From contig JACJWX010000004.1 of assembly GCA_020636905.1 (NCBI GenBank), positions 85,415 to 149,414 of the forward strand: a stretch of DNA of 64,000 nt. The letters are read 5' to 3'. This stretch comes from Actinomycetota bacterium (GTDB taxonomy: Bacteria; Actinomycetota; Thermoleophilia; Miltoncostaeales; Miltoncostaeaceae). A program made the translations under genes and the position numbers. Each line of letters begins with the position of its first letter. Within the stretch, counting starts at the first letter, position 1. Below the pieces are notes generated by a model. That model was not told the DNA's origin, ran no database searches, and saw nothing but the letters and a program-made list of their open reading frames with translations. Below are positions 17,190 through 26,323 of this stretch, one piece after another.

Positions 17190-17671
17190 GACTCGTCGCC
17201 CACGAGCCCGTCGCGCAACTCGATGCTGCGTGCGTCGAGGTCGATACCGATCACCGCGTCGTGCGTGAACGGGACGAGGCGAGCGACGCCGTCCGCCCCG
17301 ACGACCTCGAGAACGTCATTCGCCGGACGTTCCAGTACGTCCCCGGACCACCCCAGCTCGCGACCGTCGGCCACGACCCGGCATCCCATGAGGTCGCGGA
17401 CGTAGAAGGTGTCGTGCGCGTCGAGGGCCGGGAGCCGGTCGGCGGGCACTTCGAGCACCATTCCAGCGAGCAGCGCGGCGGCATCGCGATCGTCGACGCC
17501 TTCGAAATGGATGATGTCCGACCGCAGCGGCGCGGCGATGCGGAGGTCCGCGAGTCTCCCCCATCGGAACAACGAACATCAGCGCCGGCCCCAGCCCGGC
17601 GAGGTGTCGCCGGTGGCACACTTTCGCACCGCGCCGTGGACGCCGTGCGCCCGCACCACCTCACCCACCAC
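17186..17671 (-). pseudogene. rimM: Ribosome maturation factor RimM, 5' part frameshifted
   Basis: RimM assists 30S head assembly. The last 120 or so codons (17186-17560) form an intact frame including APLRSDIIHFEGVDDRDAAA, the PRC-barrel strand TFYVRDLMGCRVV, and VPFTHDAVIGIDL. The N-terminal motif VVGEVVRAHGVHGAVR is present but in another frame (from about 17671), and the 50 bases that should join them (17580-17625) contain at least two frame changes. The stop overlaps the trmD GTG. Start to stop is a multiple of three. Best read as a real rimM with local sequence errors. Confidence 0.75.
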
Positions 17672-17685
17672 GACGAACTCGGAGC

Positions 17686-17939
17686 TCAGTCCACGATCTC
17701 CAATGAAACCCGCCGCCCCGTTGCTGGGCGGCGCGGCGCCTCAGAAGCCGCAGCGATCGCGCGATGCGTCCACCGCGTCCGATCACCTGGCCCAGGTCCT
17801 CCTGGGCCACGTACAGCGAAAGGACGACACCGTCGCCATCGTCCTCCACTTCGACCCGGACGTCCCGCGGCGAGTCGACGAGTCCGCGCGCGAGTTCGCC
17901 GACCATGTCGGCGATTCGCTGTGCGGCGTCGTCACTCAC
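17686..17939 (-). pseudogene. khpA: KH-domain RNA-binding protein KhpA, 3' end frameshifted
   Basis: The GTG start at 17939 overlaps the rpsP stop (GTGA). The first 60 residues are a normal KhpA (about 80 residues in the family), with the KH-type GxxG loop in LGQVIGRGGRIARSL. After AAQQRGG the frame is lost; a shift by one base restores RVSLEIVD and a TGA at 17686, the typical KhpA ending. The distance from start to that stop is one base short of a multiple of three, so a single missing base explains it. This is the upstream edge of the error-rich patch. KhpA, with KhpB/Jag, is linked to RNA regulation of cell elongation in firmicutes. Confidence 0.75.
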
Positions 17940-18178
17940 GCGGCGGCTTCCACGATCTTGATCAGCTTCTGCACGGCACGCGTGGGCTGCGCCCCGTTGC
18001 CGATCCAGTGGTTGGCCCGTTCCAGGTTGATCTCCACGAGGGAGGGTTCCGTCTGCGGGTTGTAACGGCCGATCGTCTCGATGTTGCGCCCGTCCCGGGG
18101 CGAACGTTCGTCAGCGACGACGACTCGGTAGATCGGATTCTTCTTGCCGCCCACACGGGCGAGCCGGATCTTGACCAC
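17936..18178 (-). CDS. rpsP: 30S ribosomal protein S16
   Basis: 80 residues, intact and of normal length. MVKIRLARVGGKKNPIYRVV and then ADERSPRDGRNIETIGRYNP are diagnostic S16 sequence; NHWIGNGAQPTRAV follows. The start is GTG at 18178 with a strong AAGGAG 6 nt upstream. It follows ffh by 21 bases and overlaps khpA, forming the classic ffh-rpsP-khpA-rimM-trmD-rplS group. It is the last undamaged gene before the indel-rich patch. Confidence 0.97.
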   Translation of the reverse strand: MVKIRLARVGGKKNPIYRVVVADERSPRDGRNIETIGRYNPQTEPSLVEINLERANHWIGNGAQPTRAVQKLIKIVEAAA

Positions 18179-18199
18179 GATGCTCCTTGCGACTGCGTT

Positions 18200-19510
18200 T
18201 CAGGTACCGAACAACTGCGGGAGACCGCCCCGCCCCATGCGCTTCATCATCTTGCGCATCTGCTTGAACTGCGACAACAGCTGGTTGACTTCCTGCACTG
18301 ACGTTCCACTGCCCGCGGCGATCCGCTGGCGGCGGCTTCCGTTGATGATTTCAGGTCGACGACGTTCTGAGGGGGTCATGCTGGAGATGATCGCCTGAAC
18401 GCGATCAATCTGGCGCTCATCGACTTCGACGTCCTTCAGCTTCTTCCCGACCCCCGGCATCATGCCCAACAACTGGCCGATGGGTCCCATCTTGCGGATC
18501 TGCGCAAGCTGCTGGCCGAAGTCGTCGAGCGTCATCCCGCCGCCGAGAATCTTCTTCTCGAGCGCCTTGGGGTCTTCGACCTCGATGGTCTGCTGGGCCT
18601 TTTCGATGAGCGACAGGACGTCGCCCATCCCGAGGATCCGCGAGGCCATCCGGTCGGGATGGAACGGCTCGAGTGCGTCGACCTTTTCGCCGGTCCCGAC
18701 GAAGTAGATGGGCCGTCCGGTGGTGGCCCGTACCGAGAGCGCCGCGCCGCCGCGGGCGTCGCCGTCGAGCTTCGTCAGGACGGCGCCGTCGAACTGCACC
18801 GCTTCCTGGAATGCCTGCGCCACTTCGACGGCGGTCTGCCCGGTCATGGAGTCGAGCACCAGCAGGACCGCGGTGGGCTTCACCGTGTTCCGGATTTCGA
18901 CCAGTTCGTCCATCATCTGCTCGTCGAGGACGGTGCGCCCCGCCGTGTCGACGATGATGAGGTCGCGCATCTTCGAGCGGGCCTCGTCCACGCCGCGTCG
19001 GGCGATGCCAACGGCGTCGCTTCCATCCTCGCGGTACACGGGGACGTCGATCTGCTCGCCGAGCACCGCCAGCTGTTGCGCGGCGGCGGGCCGGTGGACG
19101 TCGCATGCAACCATCATCGGGGCCCGCCCCTGCTGCTGGTAGTAGCGGGCCAGCTTCGCGCAGCAGGTGGTCTTACCGGACCCCTGCAGGCCGGCCATCA
19201 GCACGATCGTCGGAGGGCGCTGGGCGAAGGGCACGCCCACGTTCGATTCGCCCATCAGCGTCGTGAGTTCTTCGTTGACGATCTTCACGACCTGCTGGTC
19301 GGGCGTCAGCGAGTTCATGACCTCGCTGCCCTTGGCGCGCTCGGCGATGGACTTCGTGAACTGCTTCACCACCGCCATGTTGACGTCGGCCTCGAGCAGC
19401 GACAGGCGAATCGCCCGCATCGCCTGGTCGATGTCGGCTTCGGTCAGCTTCCCCTTGCCGCGCAGGCCGGAGAAGACACCCTGGAGTTTGTCGGAGAGTG
19501 AGTCGAACAT
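18200..19510 (-). CDS. ffh: Signal recognition particle GTPase Ffh
   Basis: 436 residues. Ffh binds signal sequences of nascent membrane proteins and delivers them to FtsY. The N domain is followed by the G domain (GLQGSGKTT P-loop, DTAGRTVLDEQM, TKLDGDARGGAAL, GTGEKVDALEPF) and the methionine-rich M domain (LGMMPGVGKK, SSMTPSERRRPEIINGSRRQ, GSGTSVQEVNQLLSQFKQM, MKRMG). The start MFDSLSDKLQGVF at 19510 matches the family; upstream in-frame codons add nothing conserved. TAGAGT at 19543-19548 could be a -10 with a roughly 25-nt leader. Confidence 0.97.
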   Translation of the reverse strand: MFDSLSDKLQGVFSGLRGKGKLTEADIDQAMRAIRLSLLEADVNMAVVKQFTKSIAERAKGSEVMNSLTPDQQVVKIVNEELTTLMGESNVGVPFAQRPPTIVLMAGLQGSGKTTCCAKLARYYQQQGRAPMMVACDVHRPAAAQQLAVLGEQIDVPVYREDGSDAVGIARRGVDEARSKMRDLIIVDTAGRTVLDEQMMDELVEIRNTVKPTAVLLVLDSMTGQTAVEVAQAFQEAVQFDGAVLTKLDGDARGGAALSVRATTGRPIYFVGTGEKVDALEPFHPDRMASRILGMGDVLSLIEKAQQTIEVEDPKALEKKILGGGMTLDDFGQQLAQIRKMGPIGQLLGMMPGVGKKLKDVEVDERQIDRVQAIISSMTPSERRRPEIINGSRRQRIAAGSGTSVQEVNQLLSQFKQMRKMMKRMGRGGLPQLFGT

Positions 19511-19563
19511 TCGGTGGAAGCGCGGGTCGCGCGCGACCACACACTCTAGCCCAGCGACCGCCG

Positions 19564-20586
19564 TTACCGAGGTGTCTCGGCCGACTCCGGTCCGCTGAAG
19601 ATGGCGCGTGCGTAGGCCTCGGCGTCGAACGGATGCAGGTCCTCCAGCTTTTCGCCCACCCCCGCGAGCACGATCGGGATGCCGAGTTCGCGATTCACGG
19701 CGACGGCGATGCCACCCTTGGCCGTCCCGTCGAGCTTGGTGAGGATGACGCCCGACAGCGGCAGCGCCTCGCCGAAGAGTTTCGCCTGGCTCAGACCGTT
19801 CTGACCGGTCGTCGCGTCGAGCACCAGCAGGGTGTGATGCGGTGCCGTCGGATCGGCCTTCGAGACCACGGCTCCCACCTTGCGCAGCTCCTCCATGAGG
19901 TTCCGCTGCGTCTGGAGCCGTCCGGCGGTGTCGATGAGAACGACGTCGGCCCCACGGGCCCGTGCCGACGACACGGCGTCGAAGGCGACCGCCCCGGGGT
20001 CGGCGCCGGGCGCCTGACGCACGAGCTGGGCTTCGGATCGATCAGCCCAGACGGCGAGCTGCTCGACCGCGGCCGCCCGGAACGTGTCGGCGGCGCCGAT
20101 CACGACCCTCTGGCCGAGCTCGCTCAGTCGATGGGCGAGCTTGCCAACGGTCGTCGTCTTTCCGCTCCCGTTCACCCCGACCACCAGGATGACGGTCGGT
20201 GAGTCACCGATCTCCAGCTTGGGCGGCTCGGGCGCCATCATGGCCTTGACGGCCTTCGCGAGCGCCGGGGCGACCTCTGAACCGGACACGATCCGTCCCT
20301 GCCCGGCCTCCTCGCGCAGTTCTTCGACCAGTGCGAGGGTCGCGTCCATGCCGCAGTCGGCCGAGATCAGCGCCTCCTCGAGCTCGTCCCACATGTCGGC
20401 CGTGACGAGCTTGTGCGCGAACACGCCGGCGAGCTGTGGCGAGATGGCCTGCTGGGGTCGGGTCAGGGAGTCCTTGAGGCGGCCGAGAAGTCCACGTCGG
20501 CGGGTCGACTGTTCTTCCTCACCGGGAGGTGCGGCGATTCCGAAGAGCTCGGCCCACCGCGCCGCGTCGTCGGTGGCGGAACTCAC
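19564..20586 (-). CDS. ftsY: Signal recognition particle receptor FtsY
   Basis: 340 residues, NG domains only with a short acidic N-terminus. Motifs: VVGVNGSGKTTTVGKLA, the GAADTFRAAA segment, DTAGRLQTQRNLMEEL, LVLDATTGQNGL, TKLDGTAKGG and GVGEKLEDLHPFD. The GTG start at 20586 overlaps the smc stop (GTGA), so synthesis is coupled to smc. It acts at the membrane as docking partner for Ffh, encoded 54 bases downstream. Confidence 0.96.
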   Translation of the reverse strand: MSSATDDAARWAELFGIAAPPGEEEQSTRRRGLLGRLKDSLTRPQQAISPQLAGVFAHKLVTADMWDELEEALISADCGMDATLALVEELREEAGQGRIVSGSEVAPALAKAVKAMMAPEPPKLEIGDSPTVILVVGVNGSGKTTTVGKLAHRLSELGQRVVIGAADTFRAAAVEQLAVWADRSEAQLVRQAPGADPGAVAFDAVSSARARGADVVLIDTAGRLQTQRNLMEELRKVGAVVSKADPTAPHHTLLVLDATTGQNGLSQAKLFGEALPLSGVILTKLDGTAKGGIAVAVNRELGIPIVLAGVGEKLEDLHPFDAEAYARAIFSGPESAETPR

Positions 20587-23500
20587 GCACGACCACCGGC
20601 GATGGCCTTGAGCTGGCGCCGGACGAACGGCCGCGAACTGCCGTCAAGGGCGTGATCCAGTCGTCGCGAGACCACCTGGGACACGCCGTCGCCGCCCATC
20701 GTCACGCCGAAGAGCGTGTCGGCGATCTCCACCGTGGGTTGCTGGTGGGTGATCATCAGGAACTGCGTGTGGCTGGAGAGCTTCCGCACCAGCGCGAGGA
20801 ACCGGCGCAGGTTGCTGTCGTCGAGCGCGGCCTCGACCTCGTCGAGGAGGTAGAACGGCGCCGGCTGGGTCATCGCGATGGCCATGCAGAAGGCCAGAGC
20901 CACCAGCGACCGCTCACCGCCGGACAGCATCGACAGCGGCCGGGCGCGCTTTCCGGCCGGCACGACCTGGAGTTCGATGCCGGCGTCCTCGCCGTCTTCG
21001 ACCTCGGCGAGGCGCCCCTGGCCTCCGGGGAAGAGCGTCCCGATGTTCTCCGAGAAGCGCTGCTGCACCGCCGCGAAGAGGTCGCCGAAGCCGTCCGAAA
21101 CGATGGTGTCCAGACCCTCCATGTGTCCCGCCAGCGCCGCGGCGGTCTCGTCGAGGTCGGTGATCTGTTCCTCGATCTCCAGGATCCGTTCGTCCATTTC
21201 GGCGTGTTCGGTCGCGGCGAGCGAGTTGACGGCGCCCAGCTCAGCGCGCCGACGCTCGAGATCAGCGACGCGTCGCCGCTCCGCGGCGGGATCGACCGGT
21301 GTCTCCGACCGCTGCTCGGACTGCTCGTCGGGTTCCGGACCGAGTTCGTCCGCCCGGGCCGCCGCGTCGGTGCACCGCAGCTCCGCGTCGTGAGCGGTGT
21401 TGCGTGCGGTGTCCCGAGCGACCTCGACGTCGACCAGACGCTGGCGGACCTCGGCCCTGGCCCGCTGGGCTTCGGCGAGATCCTCGCCGGCGGAGGTCGC
21501 CTCCTCGGCCACCAGGCGCGCCTCGTCGACGAGGGATGCGGCCACCGCGTTCAGGGCGTCGACGGCCCGCCGCGGGAGTTCCAGGTCCTGCACACCGGGC
21601 GCCGTCAGCGCCCGACGCTGGATGTTGGCGAGCCGTTCCGCCGCCTCGGCGTCGGCGATCTGCGCGGCGGCCAGTTCGGCCCGCGCGGCGACCAGCGTCG
21701 CGTCGGTCTCGGAATGTGCAGCGCGGGCCGCCGCGGCAGCGGCCTCCCGTTCGTCGAGTGCGGCGAGCGCGAGCGCGCGGTCGGCTGCGGCCCGTTCGAG
21801 TGCGGCGCTGAGCCGCGGAAGTTCGTCTCGGACCGTCACGGTCGCCGCCTGTGCGGCATCCCGTGCGGCCTCGGCATCGGCCCGTTCACCCGCAAGGCGT
21901 GCGTTCGCGGCTCGAATCGACGCGAGCTTGGCCTCCGCCCGATCGTGGCAGCGGCGCGCCGCACGGAAACGACGTTCGACCGCGGCGGCCGCGCCGCGAA
22001 GCGCCGTCTCGCGCTGTTCCAGAACCTCGAGCGCGGCCTCGGCCTCCGACAGTCGCTCCGCCGCGGCCGCGCGAAGCGCGCCGGCGGTCCATTCGCTGCG
22101 GGGCTGGGTCAGGATTCCCTGCGAGGGGCGGAATCGCCGCCCGTCGGAAGTGACGCAGATCGCCGCTGTGTCGGCCGGCACCGCATCGAAGGACTCGACG
22201 AGCCATGCATCCTGGAGCACACGCGTCACCGGGCCGACGAGGTCATCGCGGGTGATCGTGACGAGATCGAGGATGCGGGTGGCGCCCGCGACCGGGGCCT
22301 CGCATCCGCCGCTCGCGGGACCGTCCACCAGAACGGCGGCAGCACCCCGGTCGATGAGGTCGGCCGCGGCCACGTGAGACGCGGCCGTGCTGGACTCCGC
22401 GGCCACCCCGAGTGCGGCGCCCACAGCACGCTCGGCGCCCGGGACGACCGTGATGTGCTCGCCGACCCCGGTGACGAGGTCGCGAGTCTTGCCGCTCCGT
22501 GACACTTCAGCGGCGCACTCACGCCGGTAGGCGTCCGCTGCGGTGCGTTCGCTGCGTGCATCGTCGAGCACGCGCGTGGCGGTCTCCACGCGATCGCTCC
22601 AGTGCTGCGAGCGCTGCCCGGAGATCTCCGCACGACGCTCGGCACGTGCAAGGTCGCCTGCTCCGGCCTCGACGGTCACGGCGTCGATTCGCGCTCTGGC
22701 CGCATCGAGGGCCTCAGCCACCTCGACGCCCTGGCGCTCCACCGCTCCGAGTGCGCGCCGGGCCTCCTCCTGCGTCTGCACCGCGTCGTGATGGCGGGTG
22801 GTCGCCTCGAGGACCGCGTCCCTGGTTTCGGCGGCCGCTGCCGCGGTCGTCGCCACGCGCGCCTCGGCGTCGGAAACCGCAGACTCGGCGCGTCCCCGTC
22901 GCATTCCCGCCTCGTTGGCGGCCCGCTCCGCATCGTCCCGGCTCGCGAGCGCGGCATCACGCTCACGGGCTTCACGGGCGTGCTGACGCTCGGCGGCCGC
23001 GACGCGTTCCGCGGCCAGGTCGGCGCGGTTGTGCACGCGATCGGCCGCCGCACGCACGTGCCGCGCCAGGTCCCTGCGTGATTCGCGCCGTTGCTCGGCC
23101 CGTGCGACGGCTGCATCAGCCTCGTCGAGCGCGGTGCGCGCCAGGGCGAGCTGCGCCTCCTGGTGTTCCGCCGCTGCCTGGGCCGCGGCGAGCCGTTCAC
23201 GAGCCGCCCGAACCGCGCGGTGGGCGGCAATCGCCGAGGCGGCCGCGATCCGTGAGTGGCCGGCGGCGATATCCCGGTCGAGCGTCTCAGCTCGTTCGGC
23301 CTGTTCGGCCTGCGTCTTCAGCGACTCGCGCCGCTCGTGCAGCTCCGTCGCCAGATCCCTCGCGCGGTCGAGTCGGTCGGCCACGCGCGCCAGCTTCTGC
23401 TCGGCCCGCTTGCGCCGCCGCTTCTGGAGTGCCACGCCCGCAGCCTCTTCGATGACGGCACGCAGGTCGGCCGGACGGGACGTGCAGACGGCCTCCACCT

Positions 23501-23927
23501 GCCCCTGCCGGATCACCGCGAGCGCGTCGGGGCCGAGTCCGCGGGTGGCGAGCGATTCGTGGATGTCGAGCAGGCGGCACGACACACCGTTCAGTCGGTA
23601 CGTGGCGTCGCCGGCCCGGGTGACGCGCCGGGTGACTCCGAGTTCCGCGGCATCGTCCGTCGTCGCTTCGGCGCGGGTCAGGGTCATCGACACCTCGGCG
23701 AGGCCCGCGGGAGCCCTCCCGTCACCGCCGGAGAAGACCACCTCCGACATGCCCGAAGCTCGCAGGCGGGTGGCGCGCTGCTCCCCCATCGCCCAGACCA
23801 GCGCCTCGGCGAGGTTGCTCTTGCCCGAGCCGTTGGGACCGACGATCACGTTGAGCCCGGGTCCGAAGTCGAGTGCCGTGCTGGTGGCAAAGGACTTGAA
23901 CCCACGCACCTCAAGTCGACTGAGCAT
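20583..23927 (-). CDS. smc: Chromosome-condensation protein SMC
   Basis: 1114 residues, slightly shorter than the typical 1150-1190. Residues 1-48 give MLSRLEVRGFKSFA and the P-loop VGPNGSGKSNLAEAL; the C-terminal half supplies the ABC signature LSGGERSLVALAFCMAI and Walker B LLDEVEAALDDSNL. Between them are two long alanine/glutamate/arginine-rich coiled coils around a hinge (near LVTGVGEHITVVPGAERAVG, about residues 475-495). SMC compacts and segregates the chromosome with ScpA/ScpB, which are not in this window. The 3' end is coupled to ftsY; the ATG lies inside the last 17 bases of rnc, so rnc-smc-ftsY form one unit. Confidence 0.96.
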   Translation of the reverse strand: MLSRLEVRGFKSFATSTALDFGPGLNVIVGPNGSGKSNLAEALVWAMGEQRATRLRASGMSEVVFSGGDGRAPAGLAEVSMTLTRAEATTDDAAELGVTRRVTRAGDATYRLNGVSCRLLDIHESLATRGLGPDALAVIRQGQVEAVCTSRPADLRAVIEEAAGVALQKRRRKRAEQKLARVADRLDRARDLATELHERRESLKTQAEQAERAETLDRDIAAGHSRIAAASAIAAHRAVRAARERLAAAQAAAEHQEAQLALARTALDEADAAVARAEQRRESRRDLARHVRAAADRVHNRADLAAERVAAAERQHAREARERDAALASRDDAERAANEAGMRRGRAESAVSDAEARVATTAAAAAETRDAVLEATTRHHDAVQTQEEARRALGAVERQGVEVAEALDAARARIDAVTVEAGAGDLARAERRAEISGQRSQHWSDRVETATRVLDDARSERTAADAYRRECAAEVSRSGKTRDLVTGVGEHITVVPGAERAVGAALGVAAESSTAASHVAAADLIDRGAAAVLVDGPASGGCEAPVAGATRILDLVTITRDDLVGPVTRVLQDAWLVESFDAVPADTAAICVTSDGRRFRPSQGILTQPRSEWTAGALRAAAAERLSEAEAALEVLEQRETALRGAAAAVERRFRAARRCHDRAEAKLASIRAANARLAGERADAEAARDAAQAATVTVRDELPRLSAALERAAADRALALAALDEREAAAAAARAAHSETDATLVAARAELAAAQIADAEAAERLANIQRRALTAPGVQDLELPRRAVDALNAVAASLVDEARLVAEEATSAGEDLAEAQRARAEVRQRLVDVEVARDTARNTAHDAELRCTDAAARADELGPEPDEQSEQRSETPVDPAAERRRVADLERRRAELGAVNSLAATEHAEMDERILEIEEQITDLDETAAALAGHMEGLDTIVSDGFGDLFAAVQQRFSENIGTLFPGGQGRLAEVEDGEDAGIELQVVPAGKRARPLSMLSGGERSLVALAFCMAIAMTQPAPFYLLDEVEAALDDSNLRRFLALVRKLSSHTQFLMITHQQPTVEIADTLFGVTMGGDGVSQVVSRRLDHALDGSSRPFVRRQLKAIAGGRA

Positions 23928-24582
23928 CGCCCTCCACTCCGGCTTCCGCGAGATATGCCTCGGCCGCGCGCTGCTGCGACCCCTGCTTGCTGCTGCCTTC
24001 GCCCCGTGCGACGACCACGCCGTCGATCAGCACCTCACTCGTGAAGCGCCGCCGATGGGCCGGCCCGTCGGCCGCGACCAGCTCGTAGCGGAGCGACCGT
24101 CCGTCACGCTGGGCGAGTTCCTGGAGGGTCGTCTTGGCGTCGCGGCGACCTGGAATCGCCTCGCTGAGCGGTTCGGCGAACGCCGCCAGCACCCCGCCCT
24201 CGACCTCCGAGAACGGGAGGTCCAGGTATGCGCCGCCGATGACGGCTTCCGCGAGTGCCGCGGCCACCGATTCGTTGCCATCGACGTCCGCGGAGGACAC
24301 GCCGGGCGGGGCGAGCTCCAGCATCCGCCGCGGAAGCTCCGCGTTGCGAGCCACCCGGGCGCAGGTCTCACGCGAGACGATCCCCTGGCGCATCCACGCG
24401 AGATCCCCCTCGGTGGCGGCACTGTGACGGCGCATGAGGTCGGCGGTCACCACGAGCTGAAGCACGGCATCCCCGAGAAGTTCGAGTCGTTCGTAGGAGT
24501 CGCCTCGATCCCGCACCCATGACCGATGCGTGAGGACCTGGCGTCGCCGCGCCGGGGCCAGCCGATCCCAGAGATCGGCCAG
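23911..24582 (-). CDS. rnc: Ribonuclease III (start codon uncertain, possibly CTG)
   Basis: RNase III cuts double-stranded RNA, including rRNA precursors. Motifs: YERLELLGDAVLQL (signature), EAVIGGAYLD (catalytic acid), and a dsRNA-binding domain with DAKTTLQELAQ and SKQGSQQRAAEAYLAEA. The first canonical start in frame is GTG at 24516, but it lies inside the conserved N-terminal motif LTHRSW-V-R-D, cutting it off. The frame is open back to 24615 and encodes LADLWDRLAPARRRQVLTHRSW with no ATG, GTG or TTG; CTG at 24582 is the best candidate, giving 223 residues, the family size. It begins just after acpP (stop 24599) and overlaps smc. Confidence 0.85.
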   Translation of the reverse strand: MADLWDRLAPARRRQVLTHRSWVRDRGDSYERLELLGDAVLQLVVTADLMRRHSAATEGDLAWMRQGIVSRETCARVARNAELPRRMLELAPPGVSSADVDGNESVAAALAEAVIGGAYLDLPFSEVEGGVLAAFAEPLSEAIPGRRDAKTTLQELAQRDGRSLRYELVAADGPAHRRRFTSEVLIDGVVVARGEGSSKQGSQQRAAEAYLAEAGVEGDAQST

Positions 24583-24598
24583 CCCGTTGAGGTGCGGA

Positions 24599-24841
24599 TC
24601 AGCCCGCGTGGGCGATCACGAAGTCGACGGCCTGCCCGACGGTGCCGATCTTCTCGGCCTCCTCGTCGGGGATCTTGACCTTGAAGCGATCCTCCATCTC
24701 CATGATCAACTCGACCAGATCCAATGAATCGGCGTTCAGATCCTCCTGGAAGGAGGCTTCCTCGGTGACCTCTGAGGAATCGACGCCTAGCTGCTCCACG
24801 AGGATGGCGCGAACCTCCTCGACGACCTTTGCTCGGTCCAA
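24599..24841 (-). CDS. acpP: Acyl carrier protein
   Basis: 80 residues, acidic. The phosphopantetheine site is DLNADSLDLVELIMEMED with the DSL serine. The start is TTG at 24841; GGGA in AAAGGGAAGACC serves as Shine-Dalgarno. ACP carries growing acyl chains in fatty acid synthesis. It lies downstream of plsX across a 186-base gap with no fabH or fabD between, and directly before rnc. Confidence 0.95.
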   Translation of the reverse strand: MDRAKVVEEVRAILVEQLGVDSSEVTEEASFQEDLNADSLDLVELIMEMEDRFKVKIPDEEAEKIGTVGQAVDFVIAHAG

Positions 24842-25027
24842 GGTCTTCCCTTTCTGGACGTACGCCGAGAGCTTGGATGCTCACAGGCGGGGAACGTAAC
24901 ACCGACCCCGGACGCCACTGTCAGGCCCCAGGGTCGTGGCGGGGATCCTACCCATGTCAGGAGCCCGTGACCTCCGTCACCCCTGCGGGAGCAAGGCCGG
25001 TCCGTGGCCGTCGATGCCGCGGTCGGC

Positions 25028-26050
25028 CTACGCCGAAGACTCGACGGCGCCCCGGTCTCCGAACTCGGCGGCCAGCTCCTGAACCAGGTCGTGGCGGACG
25101 CCGATCGCCGCCGTCCGAATGGCGTTCGCCACCGCGGTGCTGTTGCTCGATCCGTGGCCGATCACCGAAAGCCCGTTGACCCCGAGCAGGAAGGCCCCTC
25201 CCACCGCGTCCGGGTCCAGGCGGGCGAGCAGCCGGCGGATCGACGGACGGATCAGCAACCCGCCGATCTTGCCGATCAGGGTCTCCCGGACGGATGCCCG
25301 GATCTCGCTCAGCAGCACCTGGGCCGAGGCCTCGTACAGTTTGAGGGCGACGTTGCCGGTGAAGCCGTCGGTGACCACCACGTTCGCGGTGCCGCGTGGA
25401 ATGTCGCGCCCCTCGACGTTTCCGATGAACCCGGGCGTGTCCTTCAGGAGTGCGTGGCTGGCGAGCACGAGGTCGCTGCCCCGCTCGGCTTCCTCGCCGA
25501 TCGAGAGCAGGCCGACGGTCGGATCCTCGATGTCGAGGACTCGCTGCGCGAAGAGCCGGCCCATAACGGCGTACTGCGCCAGGTGCTCCGGTTTGGCCTC
25601 GGCGTTCGCGCCGGCGTCCAGGAGGACCACCAGCCCCTGTTGTGAGGGGAGCGGCGTCGCGATGCCCGGGCGGATGACGCCGGGGATTCGGCGCATGTGG
25701 AGGATCGACGCCGCCATCATCGCCCCCGTGTGACCGAGCGACACCGCGGCGGCGGCCCGCCCTTCACGCACCTCGCGACAGGCGACGACCACCGAGCTGT
25801 CGGGTTTGGACCTGACGGCCCGGGCCCCCTCCTCGTGCGAGTGGACCTTGTCGGGAGCGTCCACGATCTCGAGGTGGACGCGGCGATCCTCCGGAAGGGC
25901 CATCACGGCCGGTTCGAGGACGCGGGCGTCGCCGACGAGGCGCACATGCAGTTCGGGGCCGGCCGCGGCGGCCGCCCCCTCGATGGTCACGTCAGGGGCG
26001 TGGTCGCCGCCCATCGCGTCCAGGGCAACGACGATTGTTCCCACGCTCAT
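25028..26050 (-). CDS. plsX: Phosphate acyltransferase PlsX
   Basis: 340 residues. PlsX converts acyl-ACP to acyl-phosphate, the first step of phospholipid synthesis with PlsY. Diagnostic segments: VVALDAMGGDHAPDVTIEGA, SLGHTGAMMAASI, LLDAGANAEAKPEHLAQYA, GLLSIGEEAERGSDLV, GNVEGRDI, VVVTDGFTGNVALK and GVNGLSVIGHGSS. The start is ATG at 26050, 32 bases after the rpmF stop. The order DUF177-rpmF-plsX-acpP is standard. Confidence 0.96.
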   Translation of the reverse strand: MSVGTIVVALDAMGGDHAPDVTIEGAAAAAGPELHVRLVGDARVLEPAVMALPEDRRVHLEIVDAPDKVHSHEEGARAVRSKPDSSVVVACREVREGRAAAAVSLGHTGAMMAASILHMRRIPGVIRPGIATPLPSQQGLVVLLDAGANAEAKPEHLAQYAVMGRLFAQRVLDIEDPTVGLLSIGEEAERGSDLVLASHALLKDTPGFIGNVEGRDIPRGTANVVVTDGFTGNVALKLYEASAQVLLSEIRASVRETLIGKIGGLLIRPSIRRLLARLDPDAVGGAFLLGVNGLSVIGHGSSNSTAVANAIRTAAIGVRHDLVQELAAEFGDRGAVESSA

Positions 26051-26082
26051 GCGAGCGGGACTCGACTCGCCGGCAAGGGCGG

Positions 26083-26262
26083 CTAGTCGCGGATCTCCAC
26101 GACCTGGCGACCGCGGTACTGACCGCAGATCCCGCAGACGCGGTGCGGACGGATGGGCGCGTTGCAGTGCGGGCAGCGCCCGATACGGGCCGCATCAATC
26201 GAATGGGTCGCACGCCGCGTGTCACGACGTTGACGTGAGGTCTTTCGCTTCGGTACAGCCAA
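26083..26262 (-). CDS. rpmF: 50S ribosomal protein L32 (zinc-ribbon form)
   Basis: 59 residues, starting at TTG 26262: MAVPKRKTSRQRRDTRRATH, then a zinc ribbon with CPHC (residues 30-33) and CGIC (43-46), ending in RGRQVVEIRD. MAVPKRKTS is the signature L32 N-terminus. All four cysteines are present, so it is the zinc-binding form. It is too short to appear in long-ORF screens. It sits between the DUF177 gene and plsX. Confidence 0.95.
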   Translation of the reverse strand: MAVPKRKTSRQRRDTRRATHSIDAARIGRCPHCNAPIRPHRVCGICGQYRGRQVVEIRD

Positions 26263-26323
26263 TGCGCATCCAGGGTCGTATGTGGGCCGGCGCGGGAGGT
26301 TAGCAGGTCTCCACGCGAAACCT

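Noticed and set aside
20529..22502. Long plus-strand reading frames opposite smc and ftsY
   Set aside because: Low-complexity antisense translations caused by high GC; the minus strand encodes intact SMC and FtsY.
24842..25027. A missing fabH or fabD fragment between plsX and acpP
   Set aside because: No frame in this 186-base gap shows ketoacyl synthase or transacylase motifs; a weak CTGACA/TACGTT promoter with 20-base spacing is the only signal and is too poor to list.
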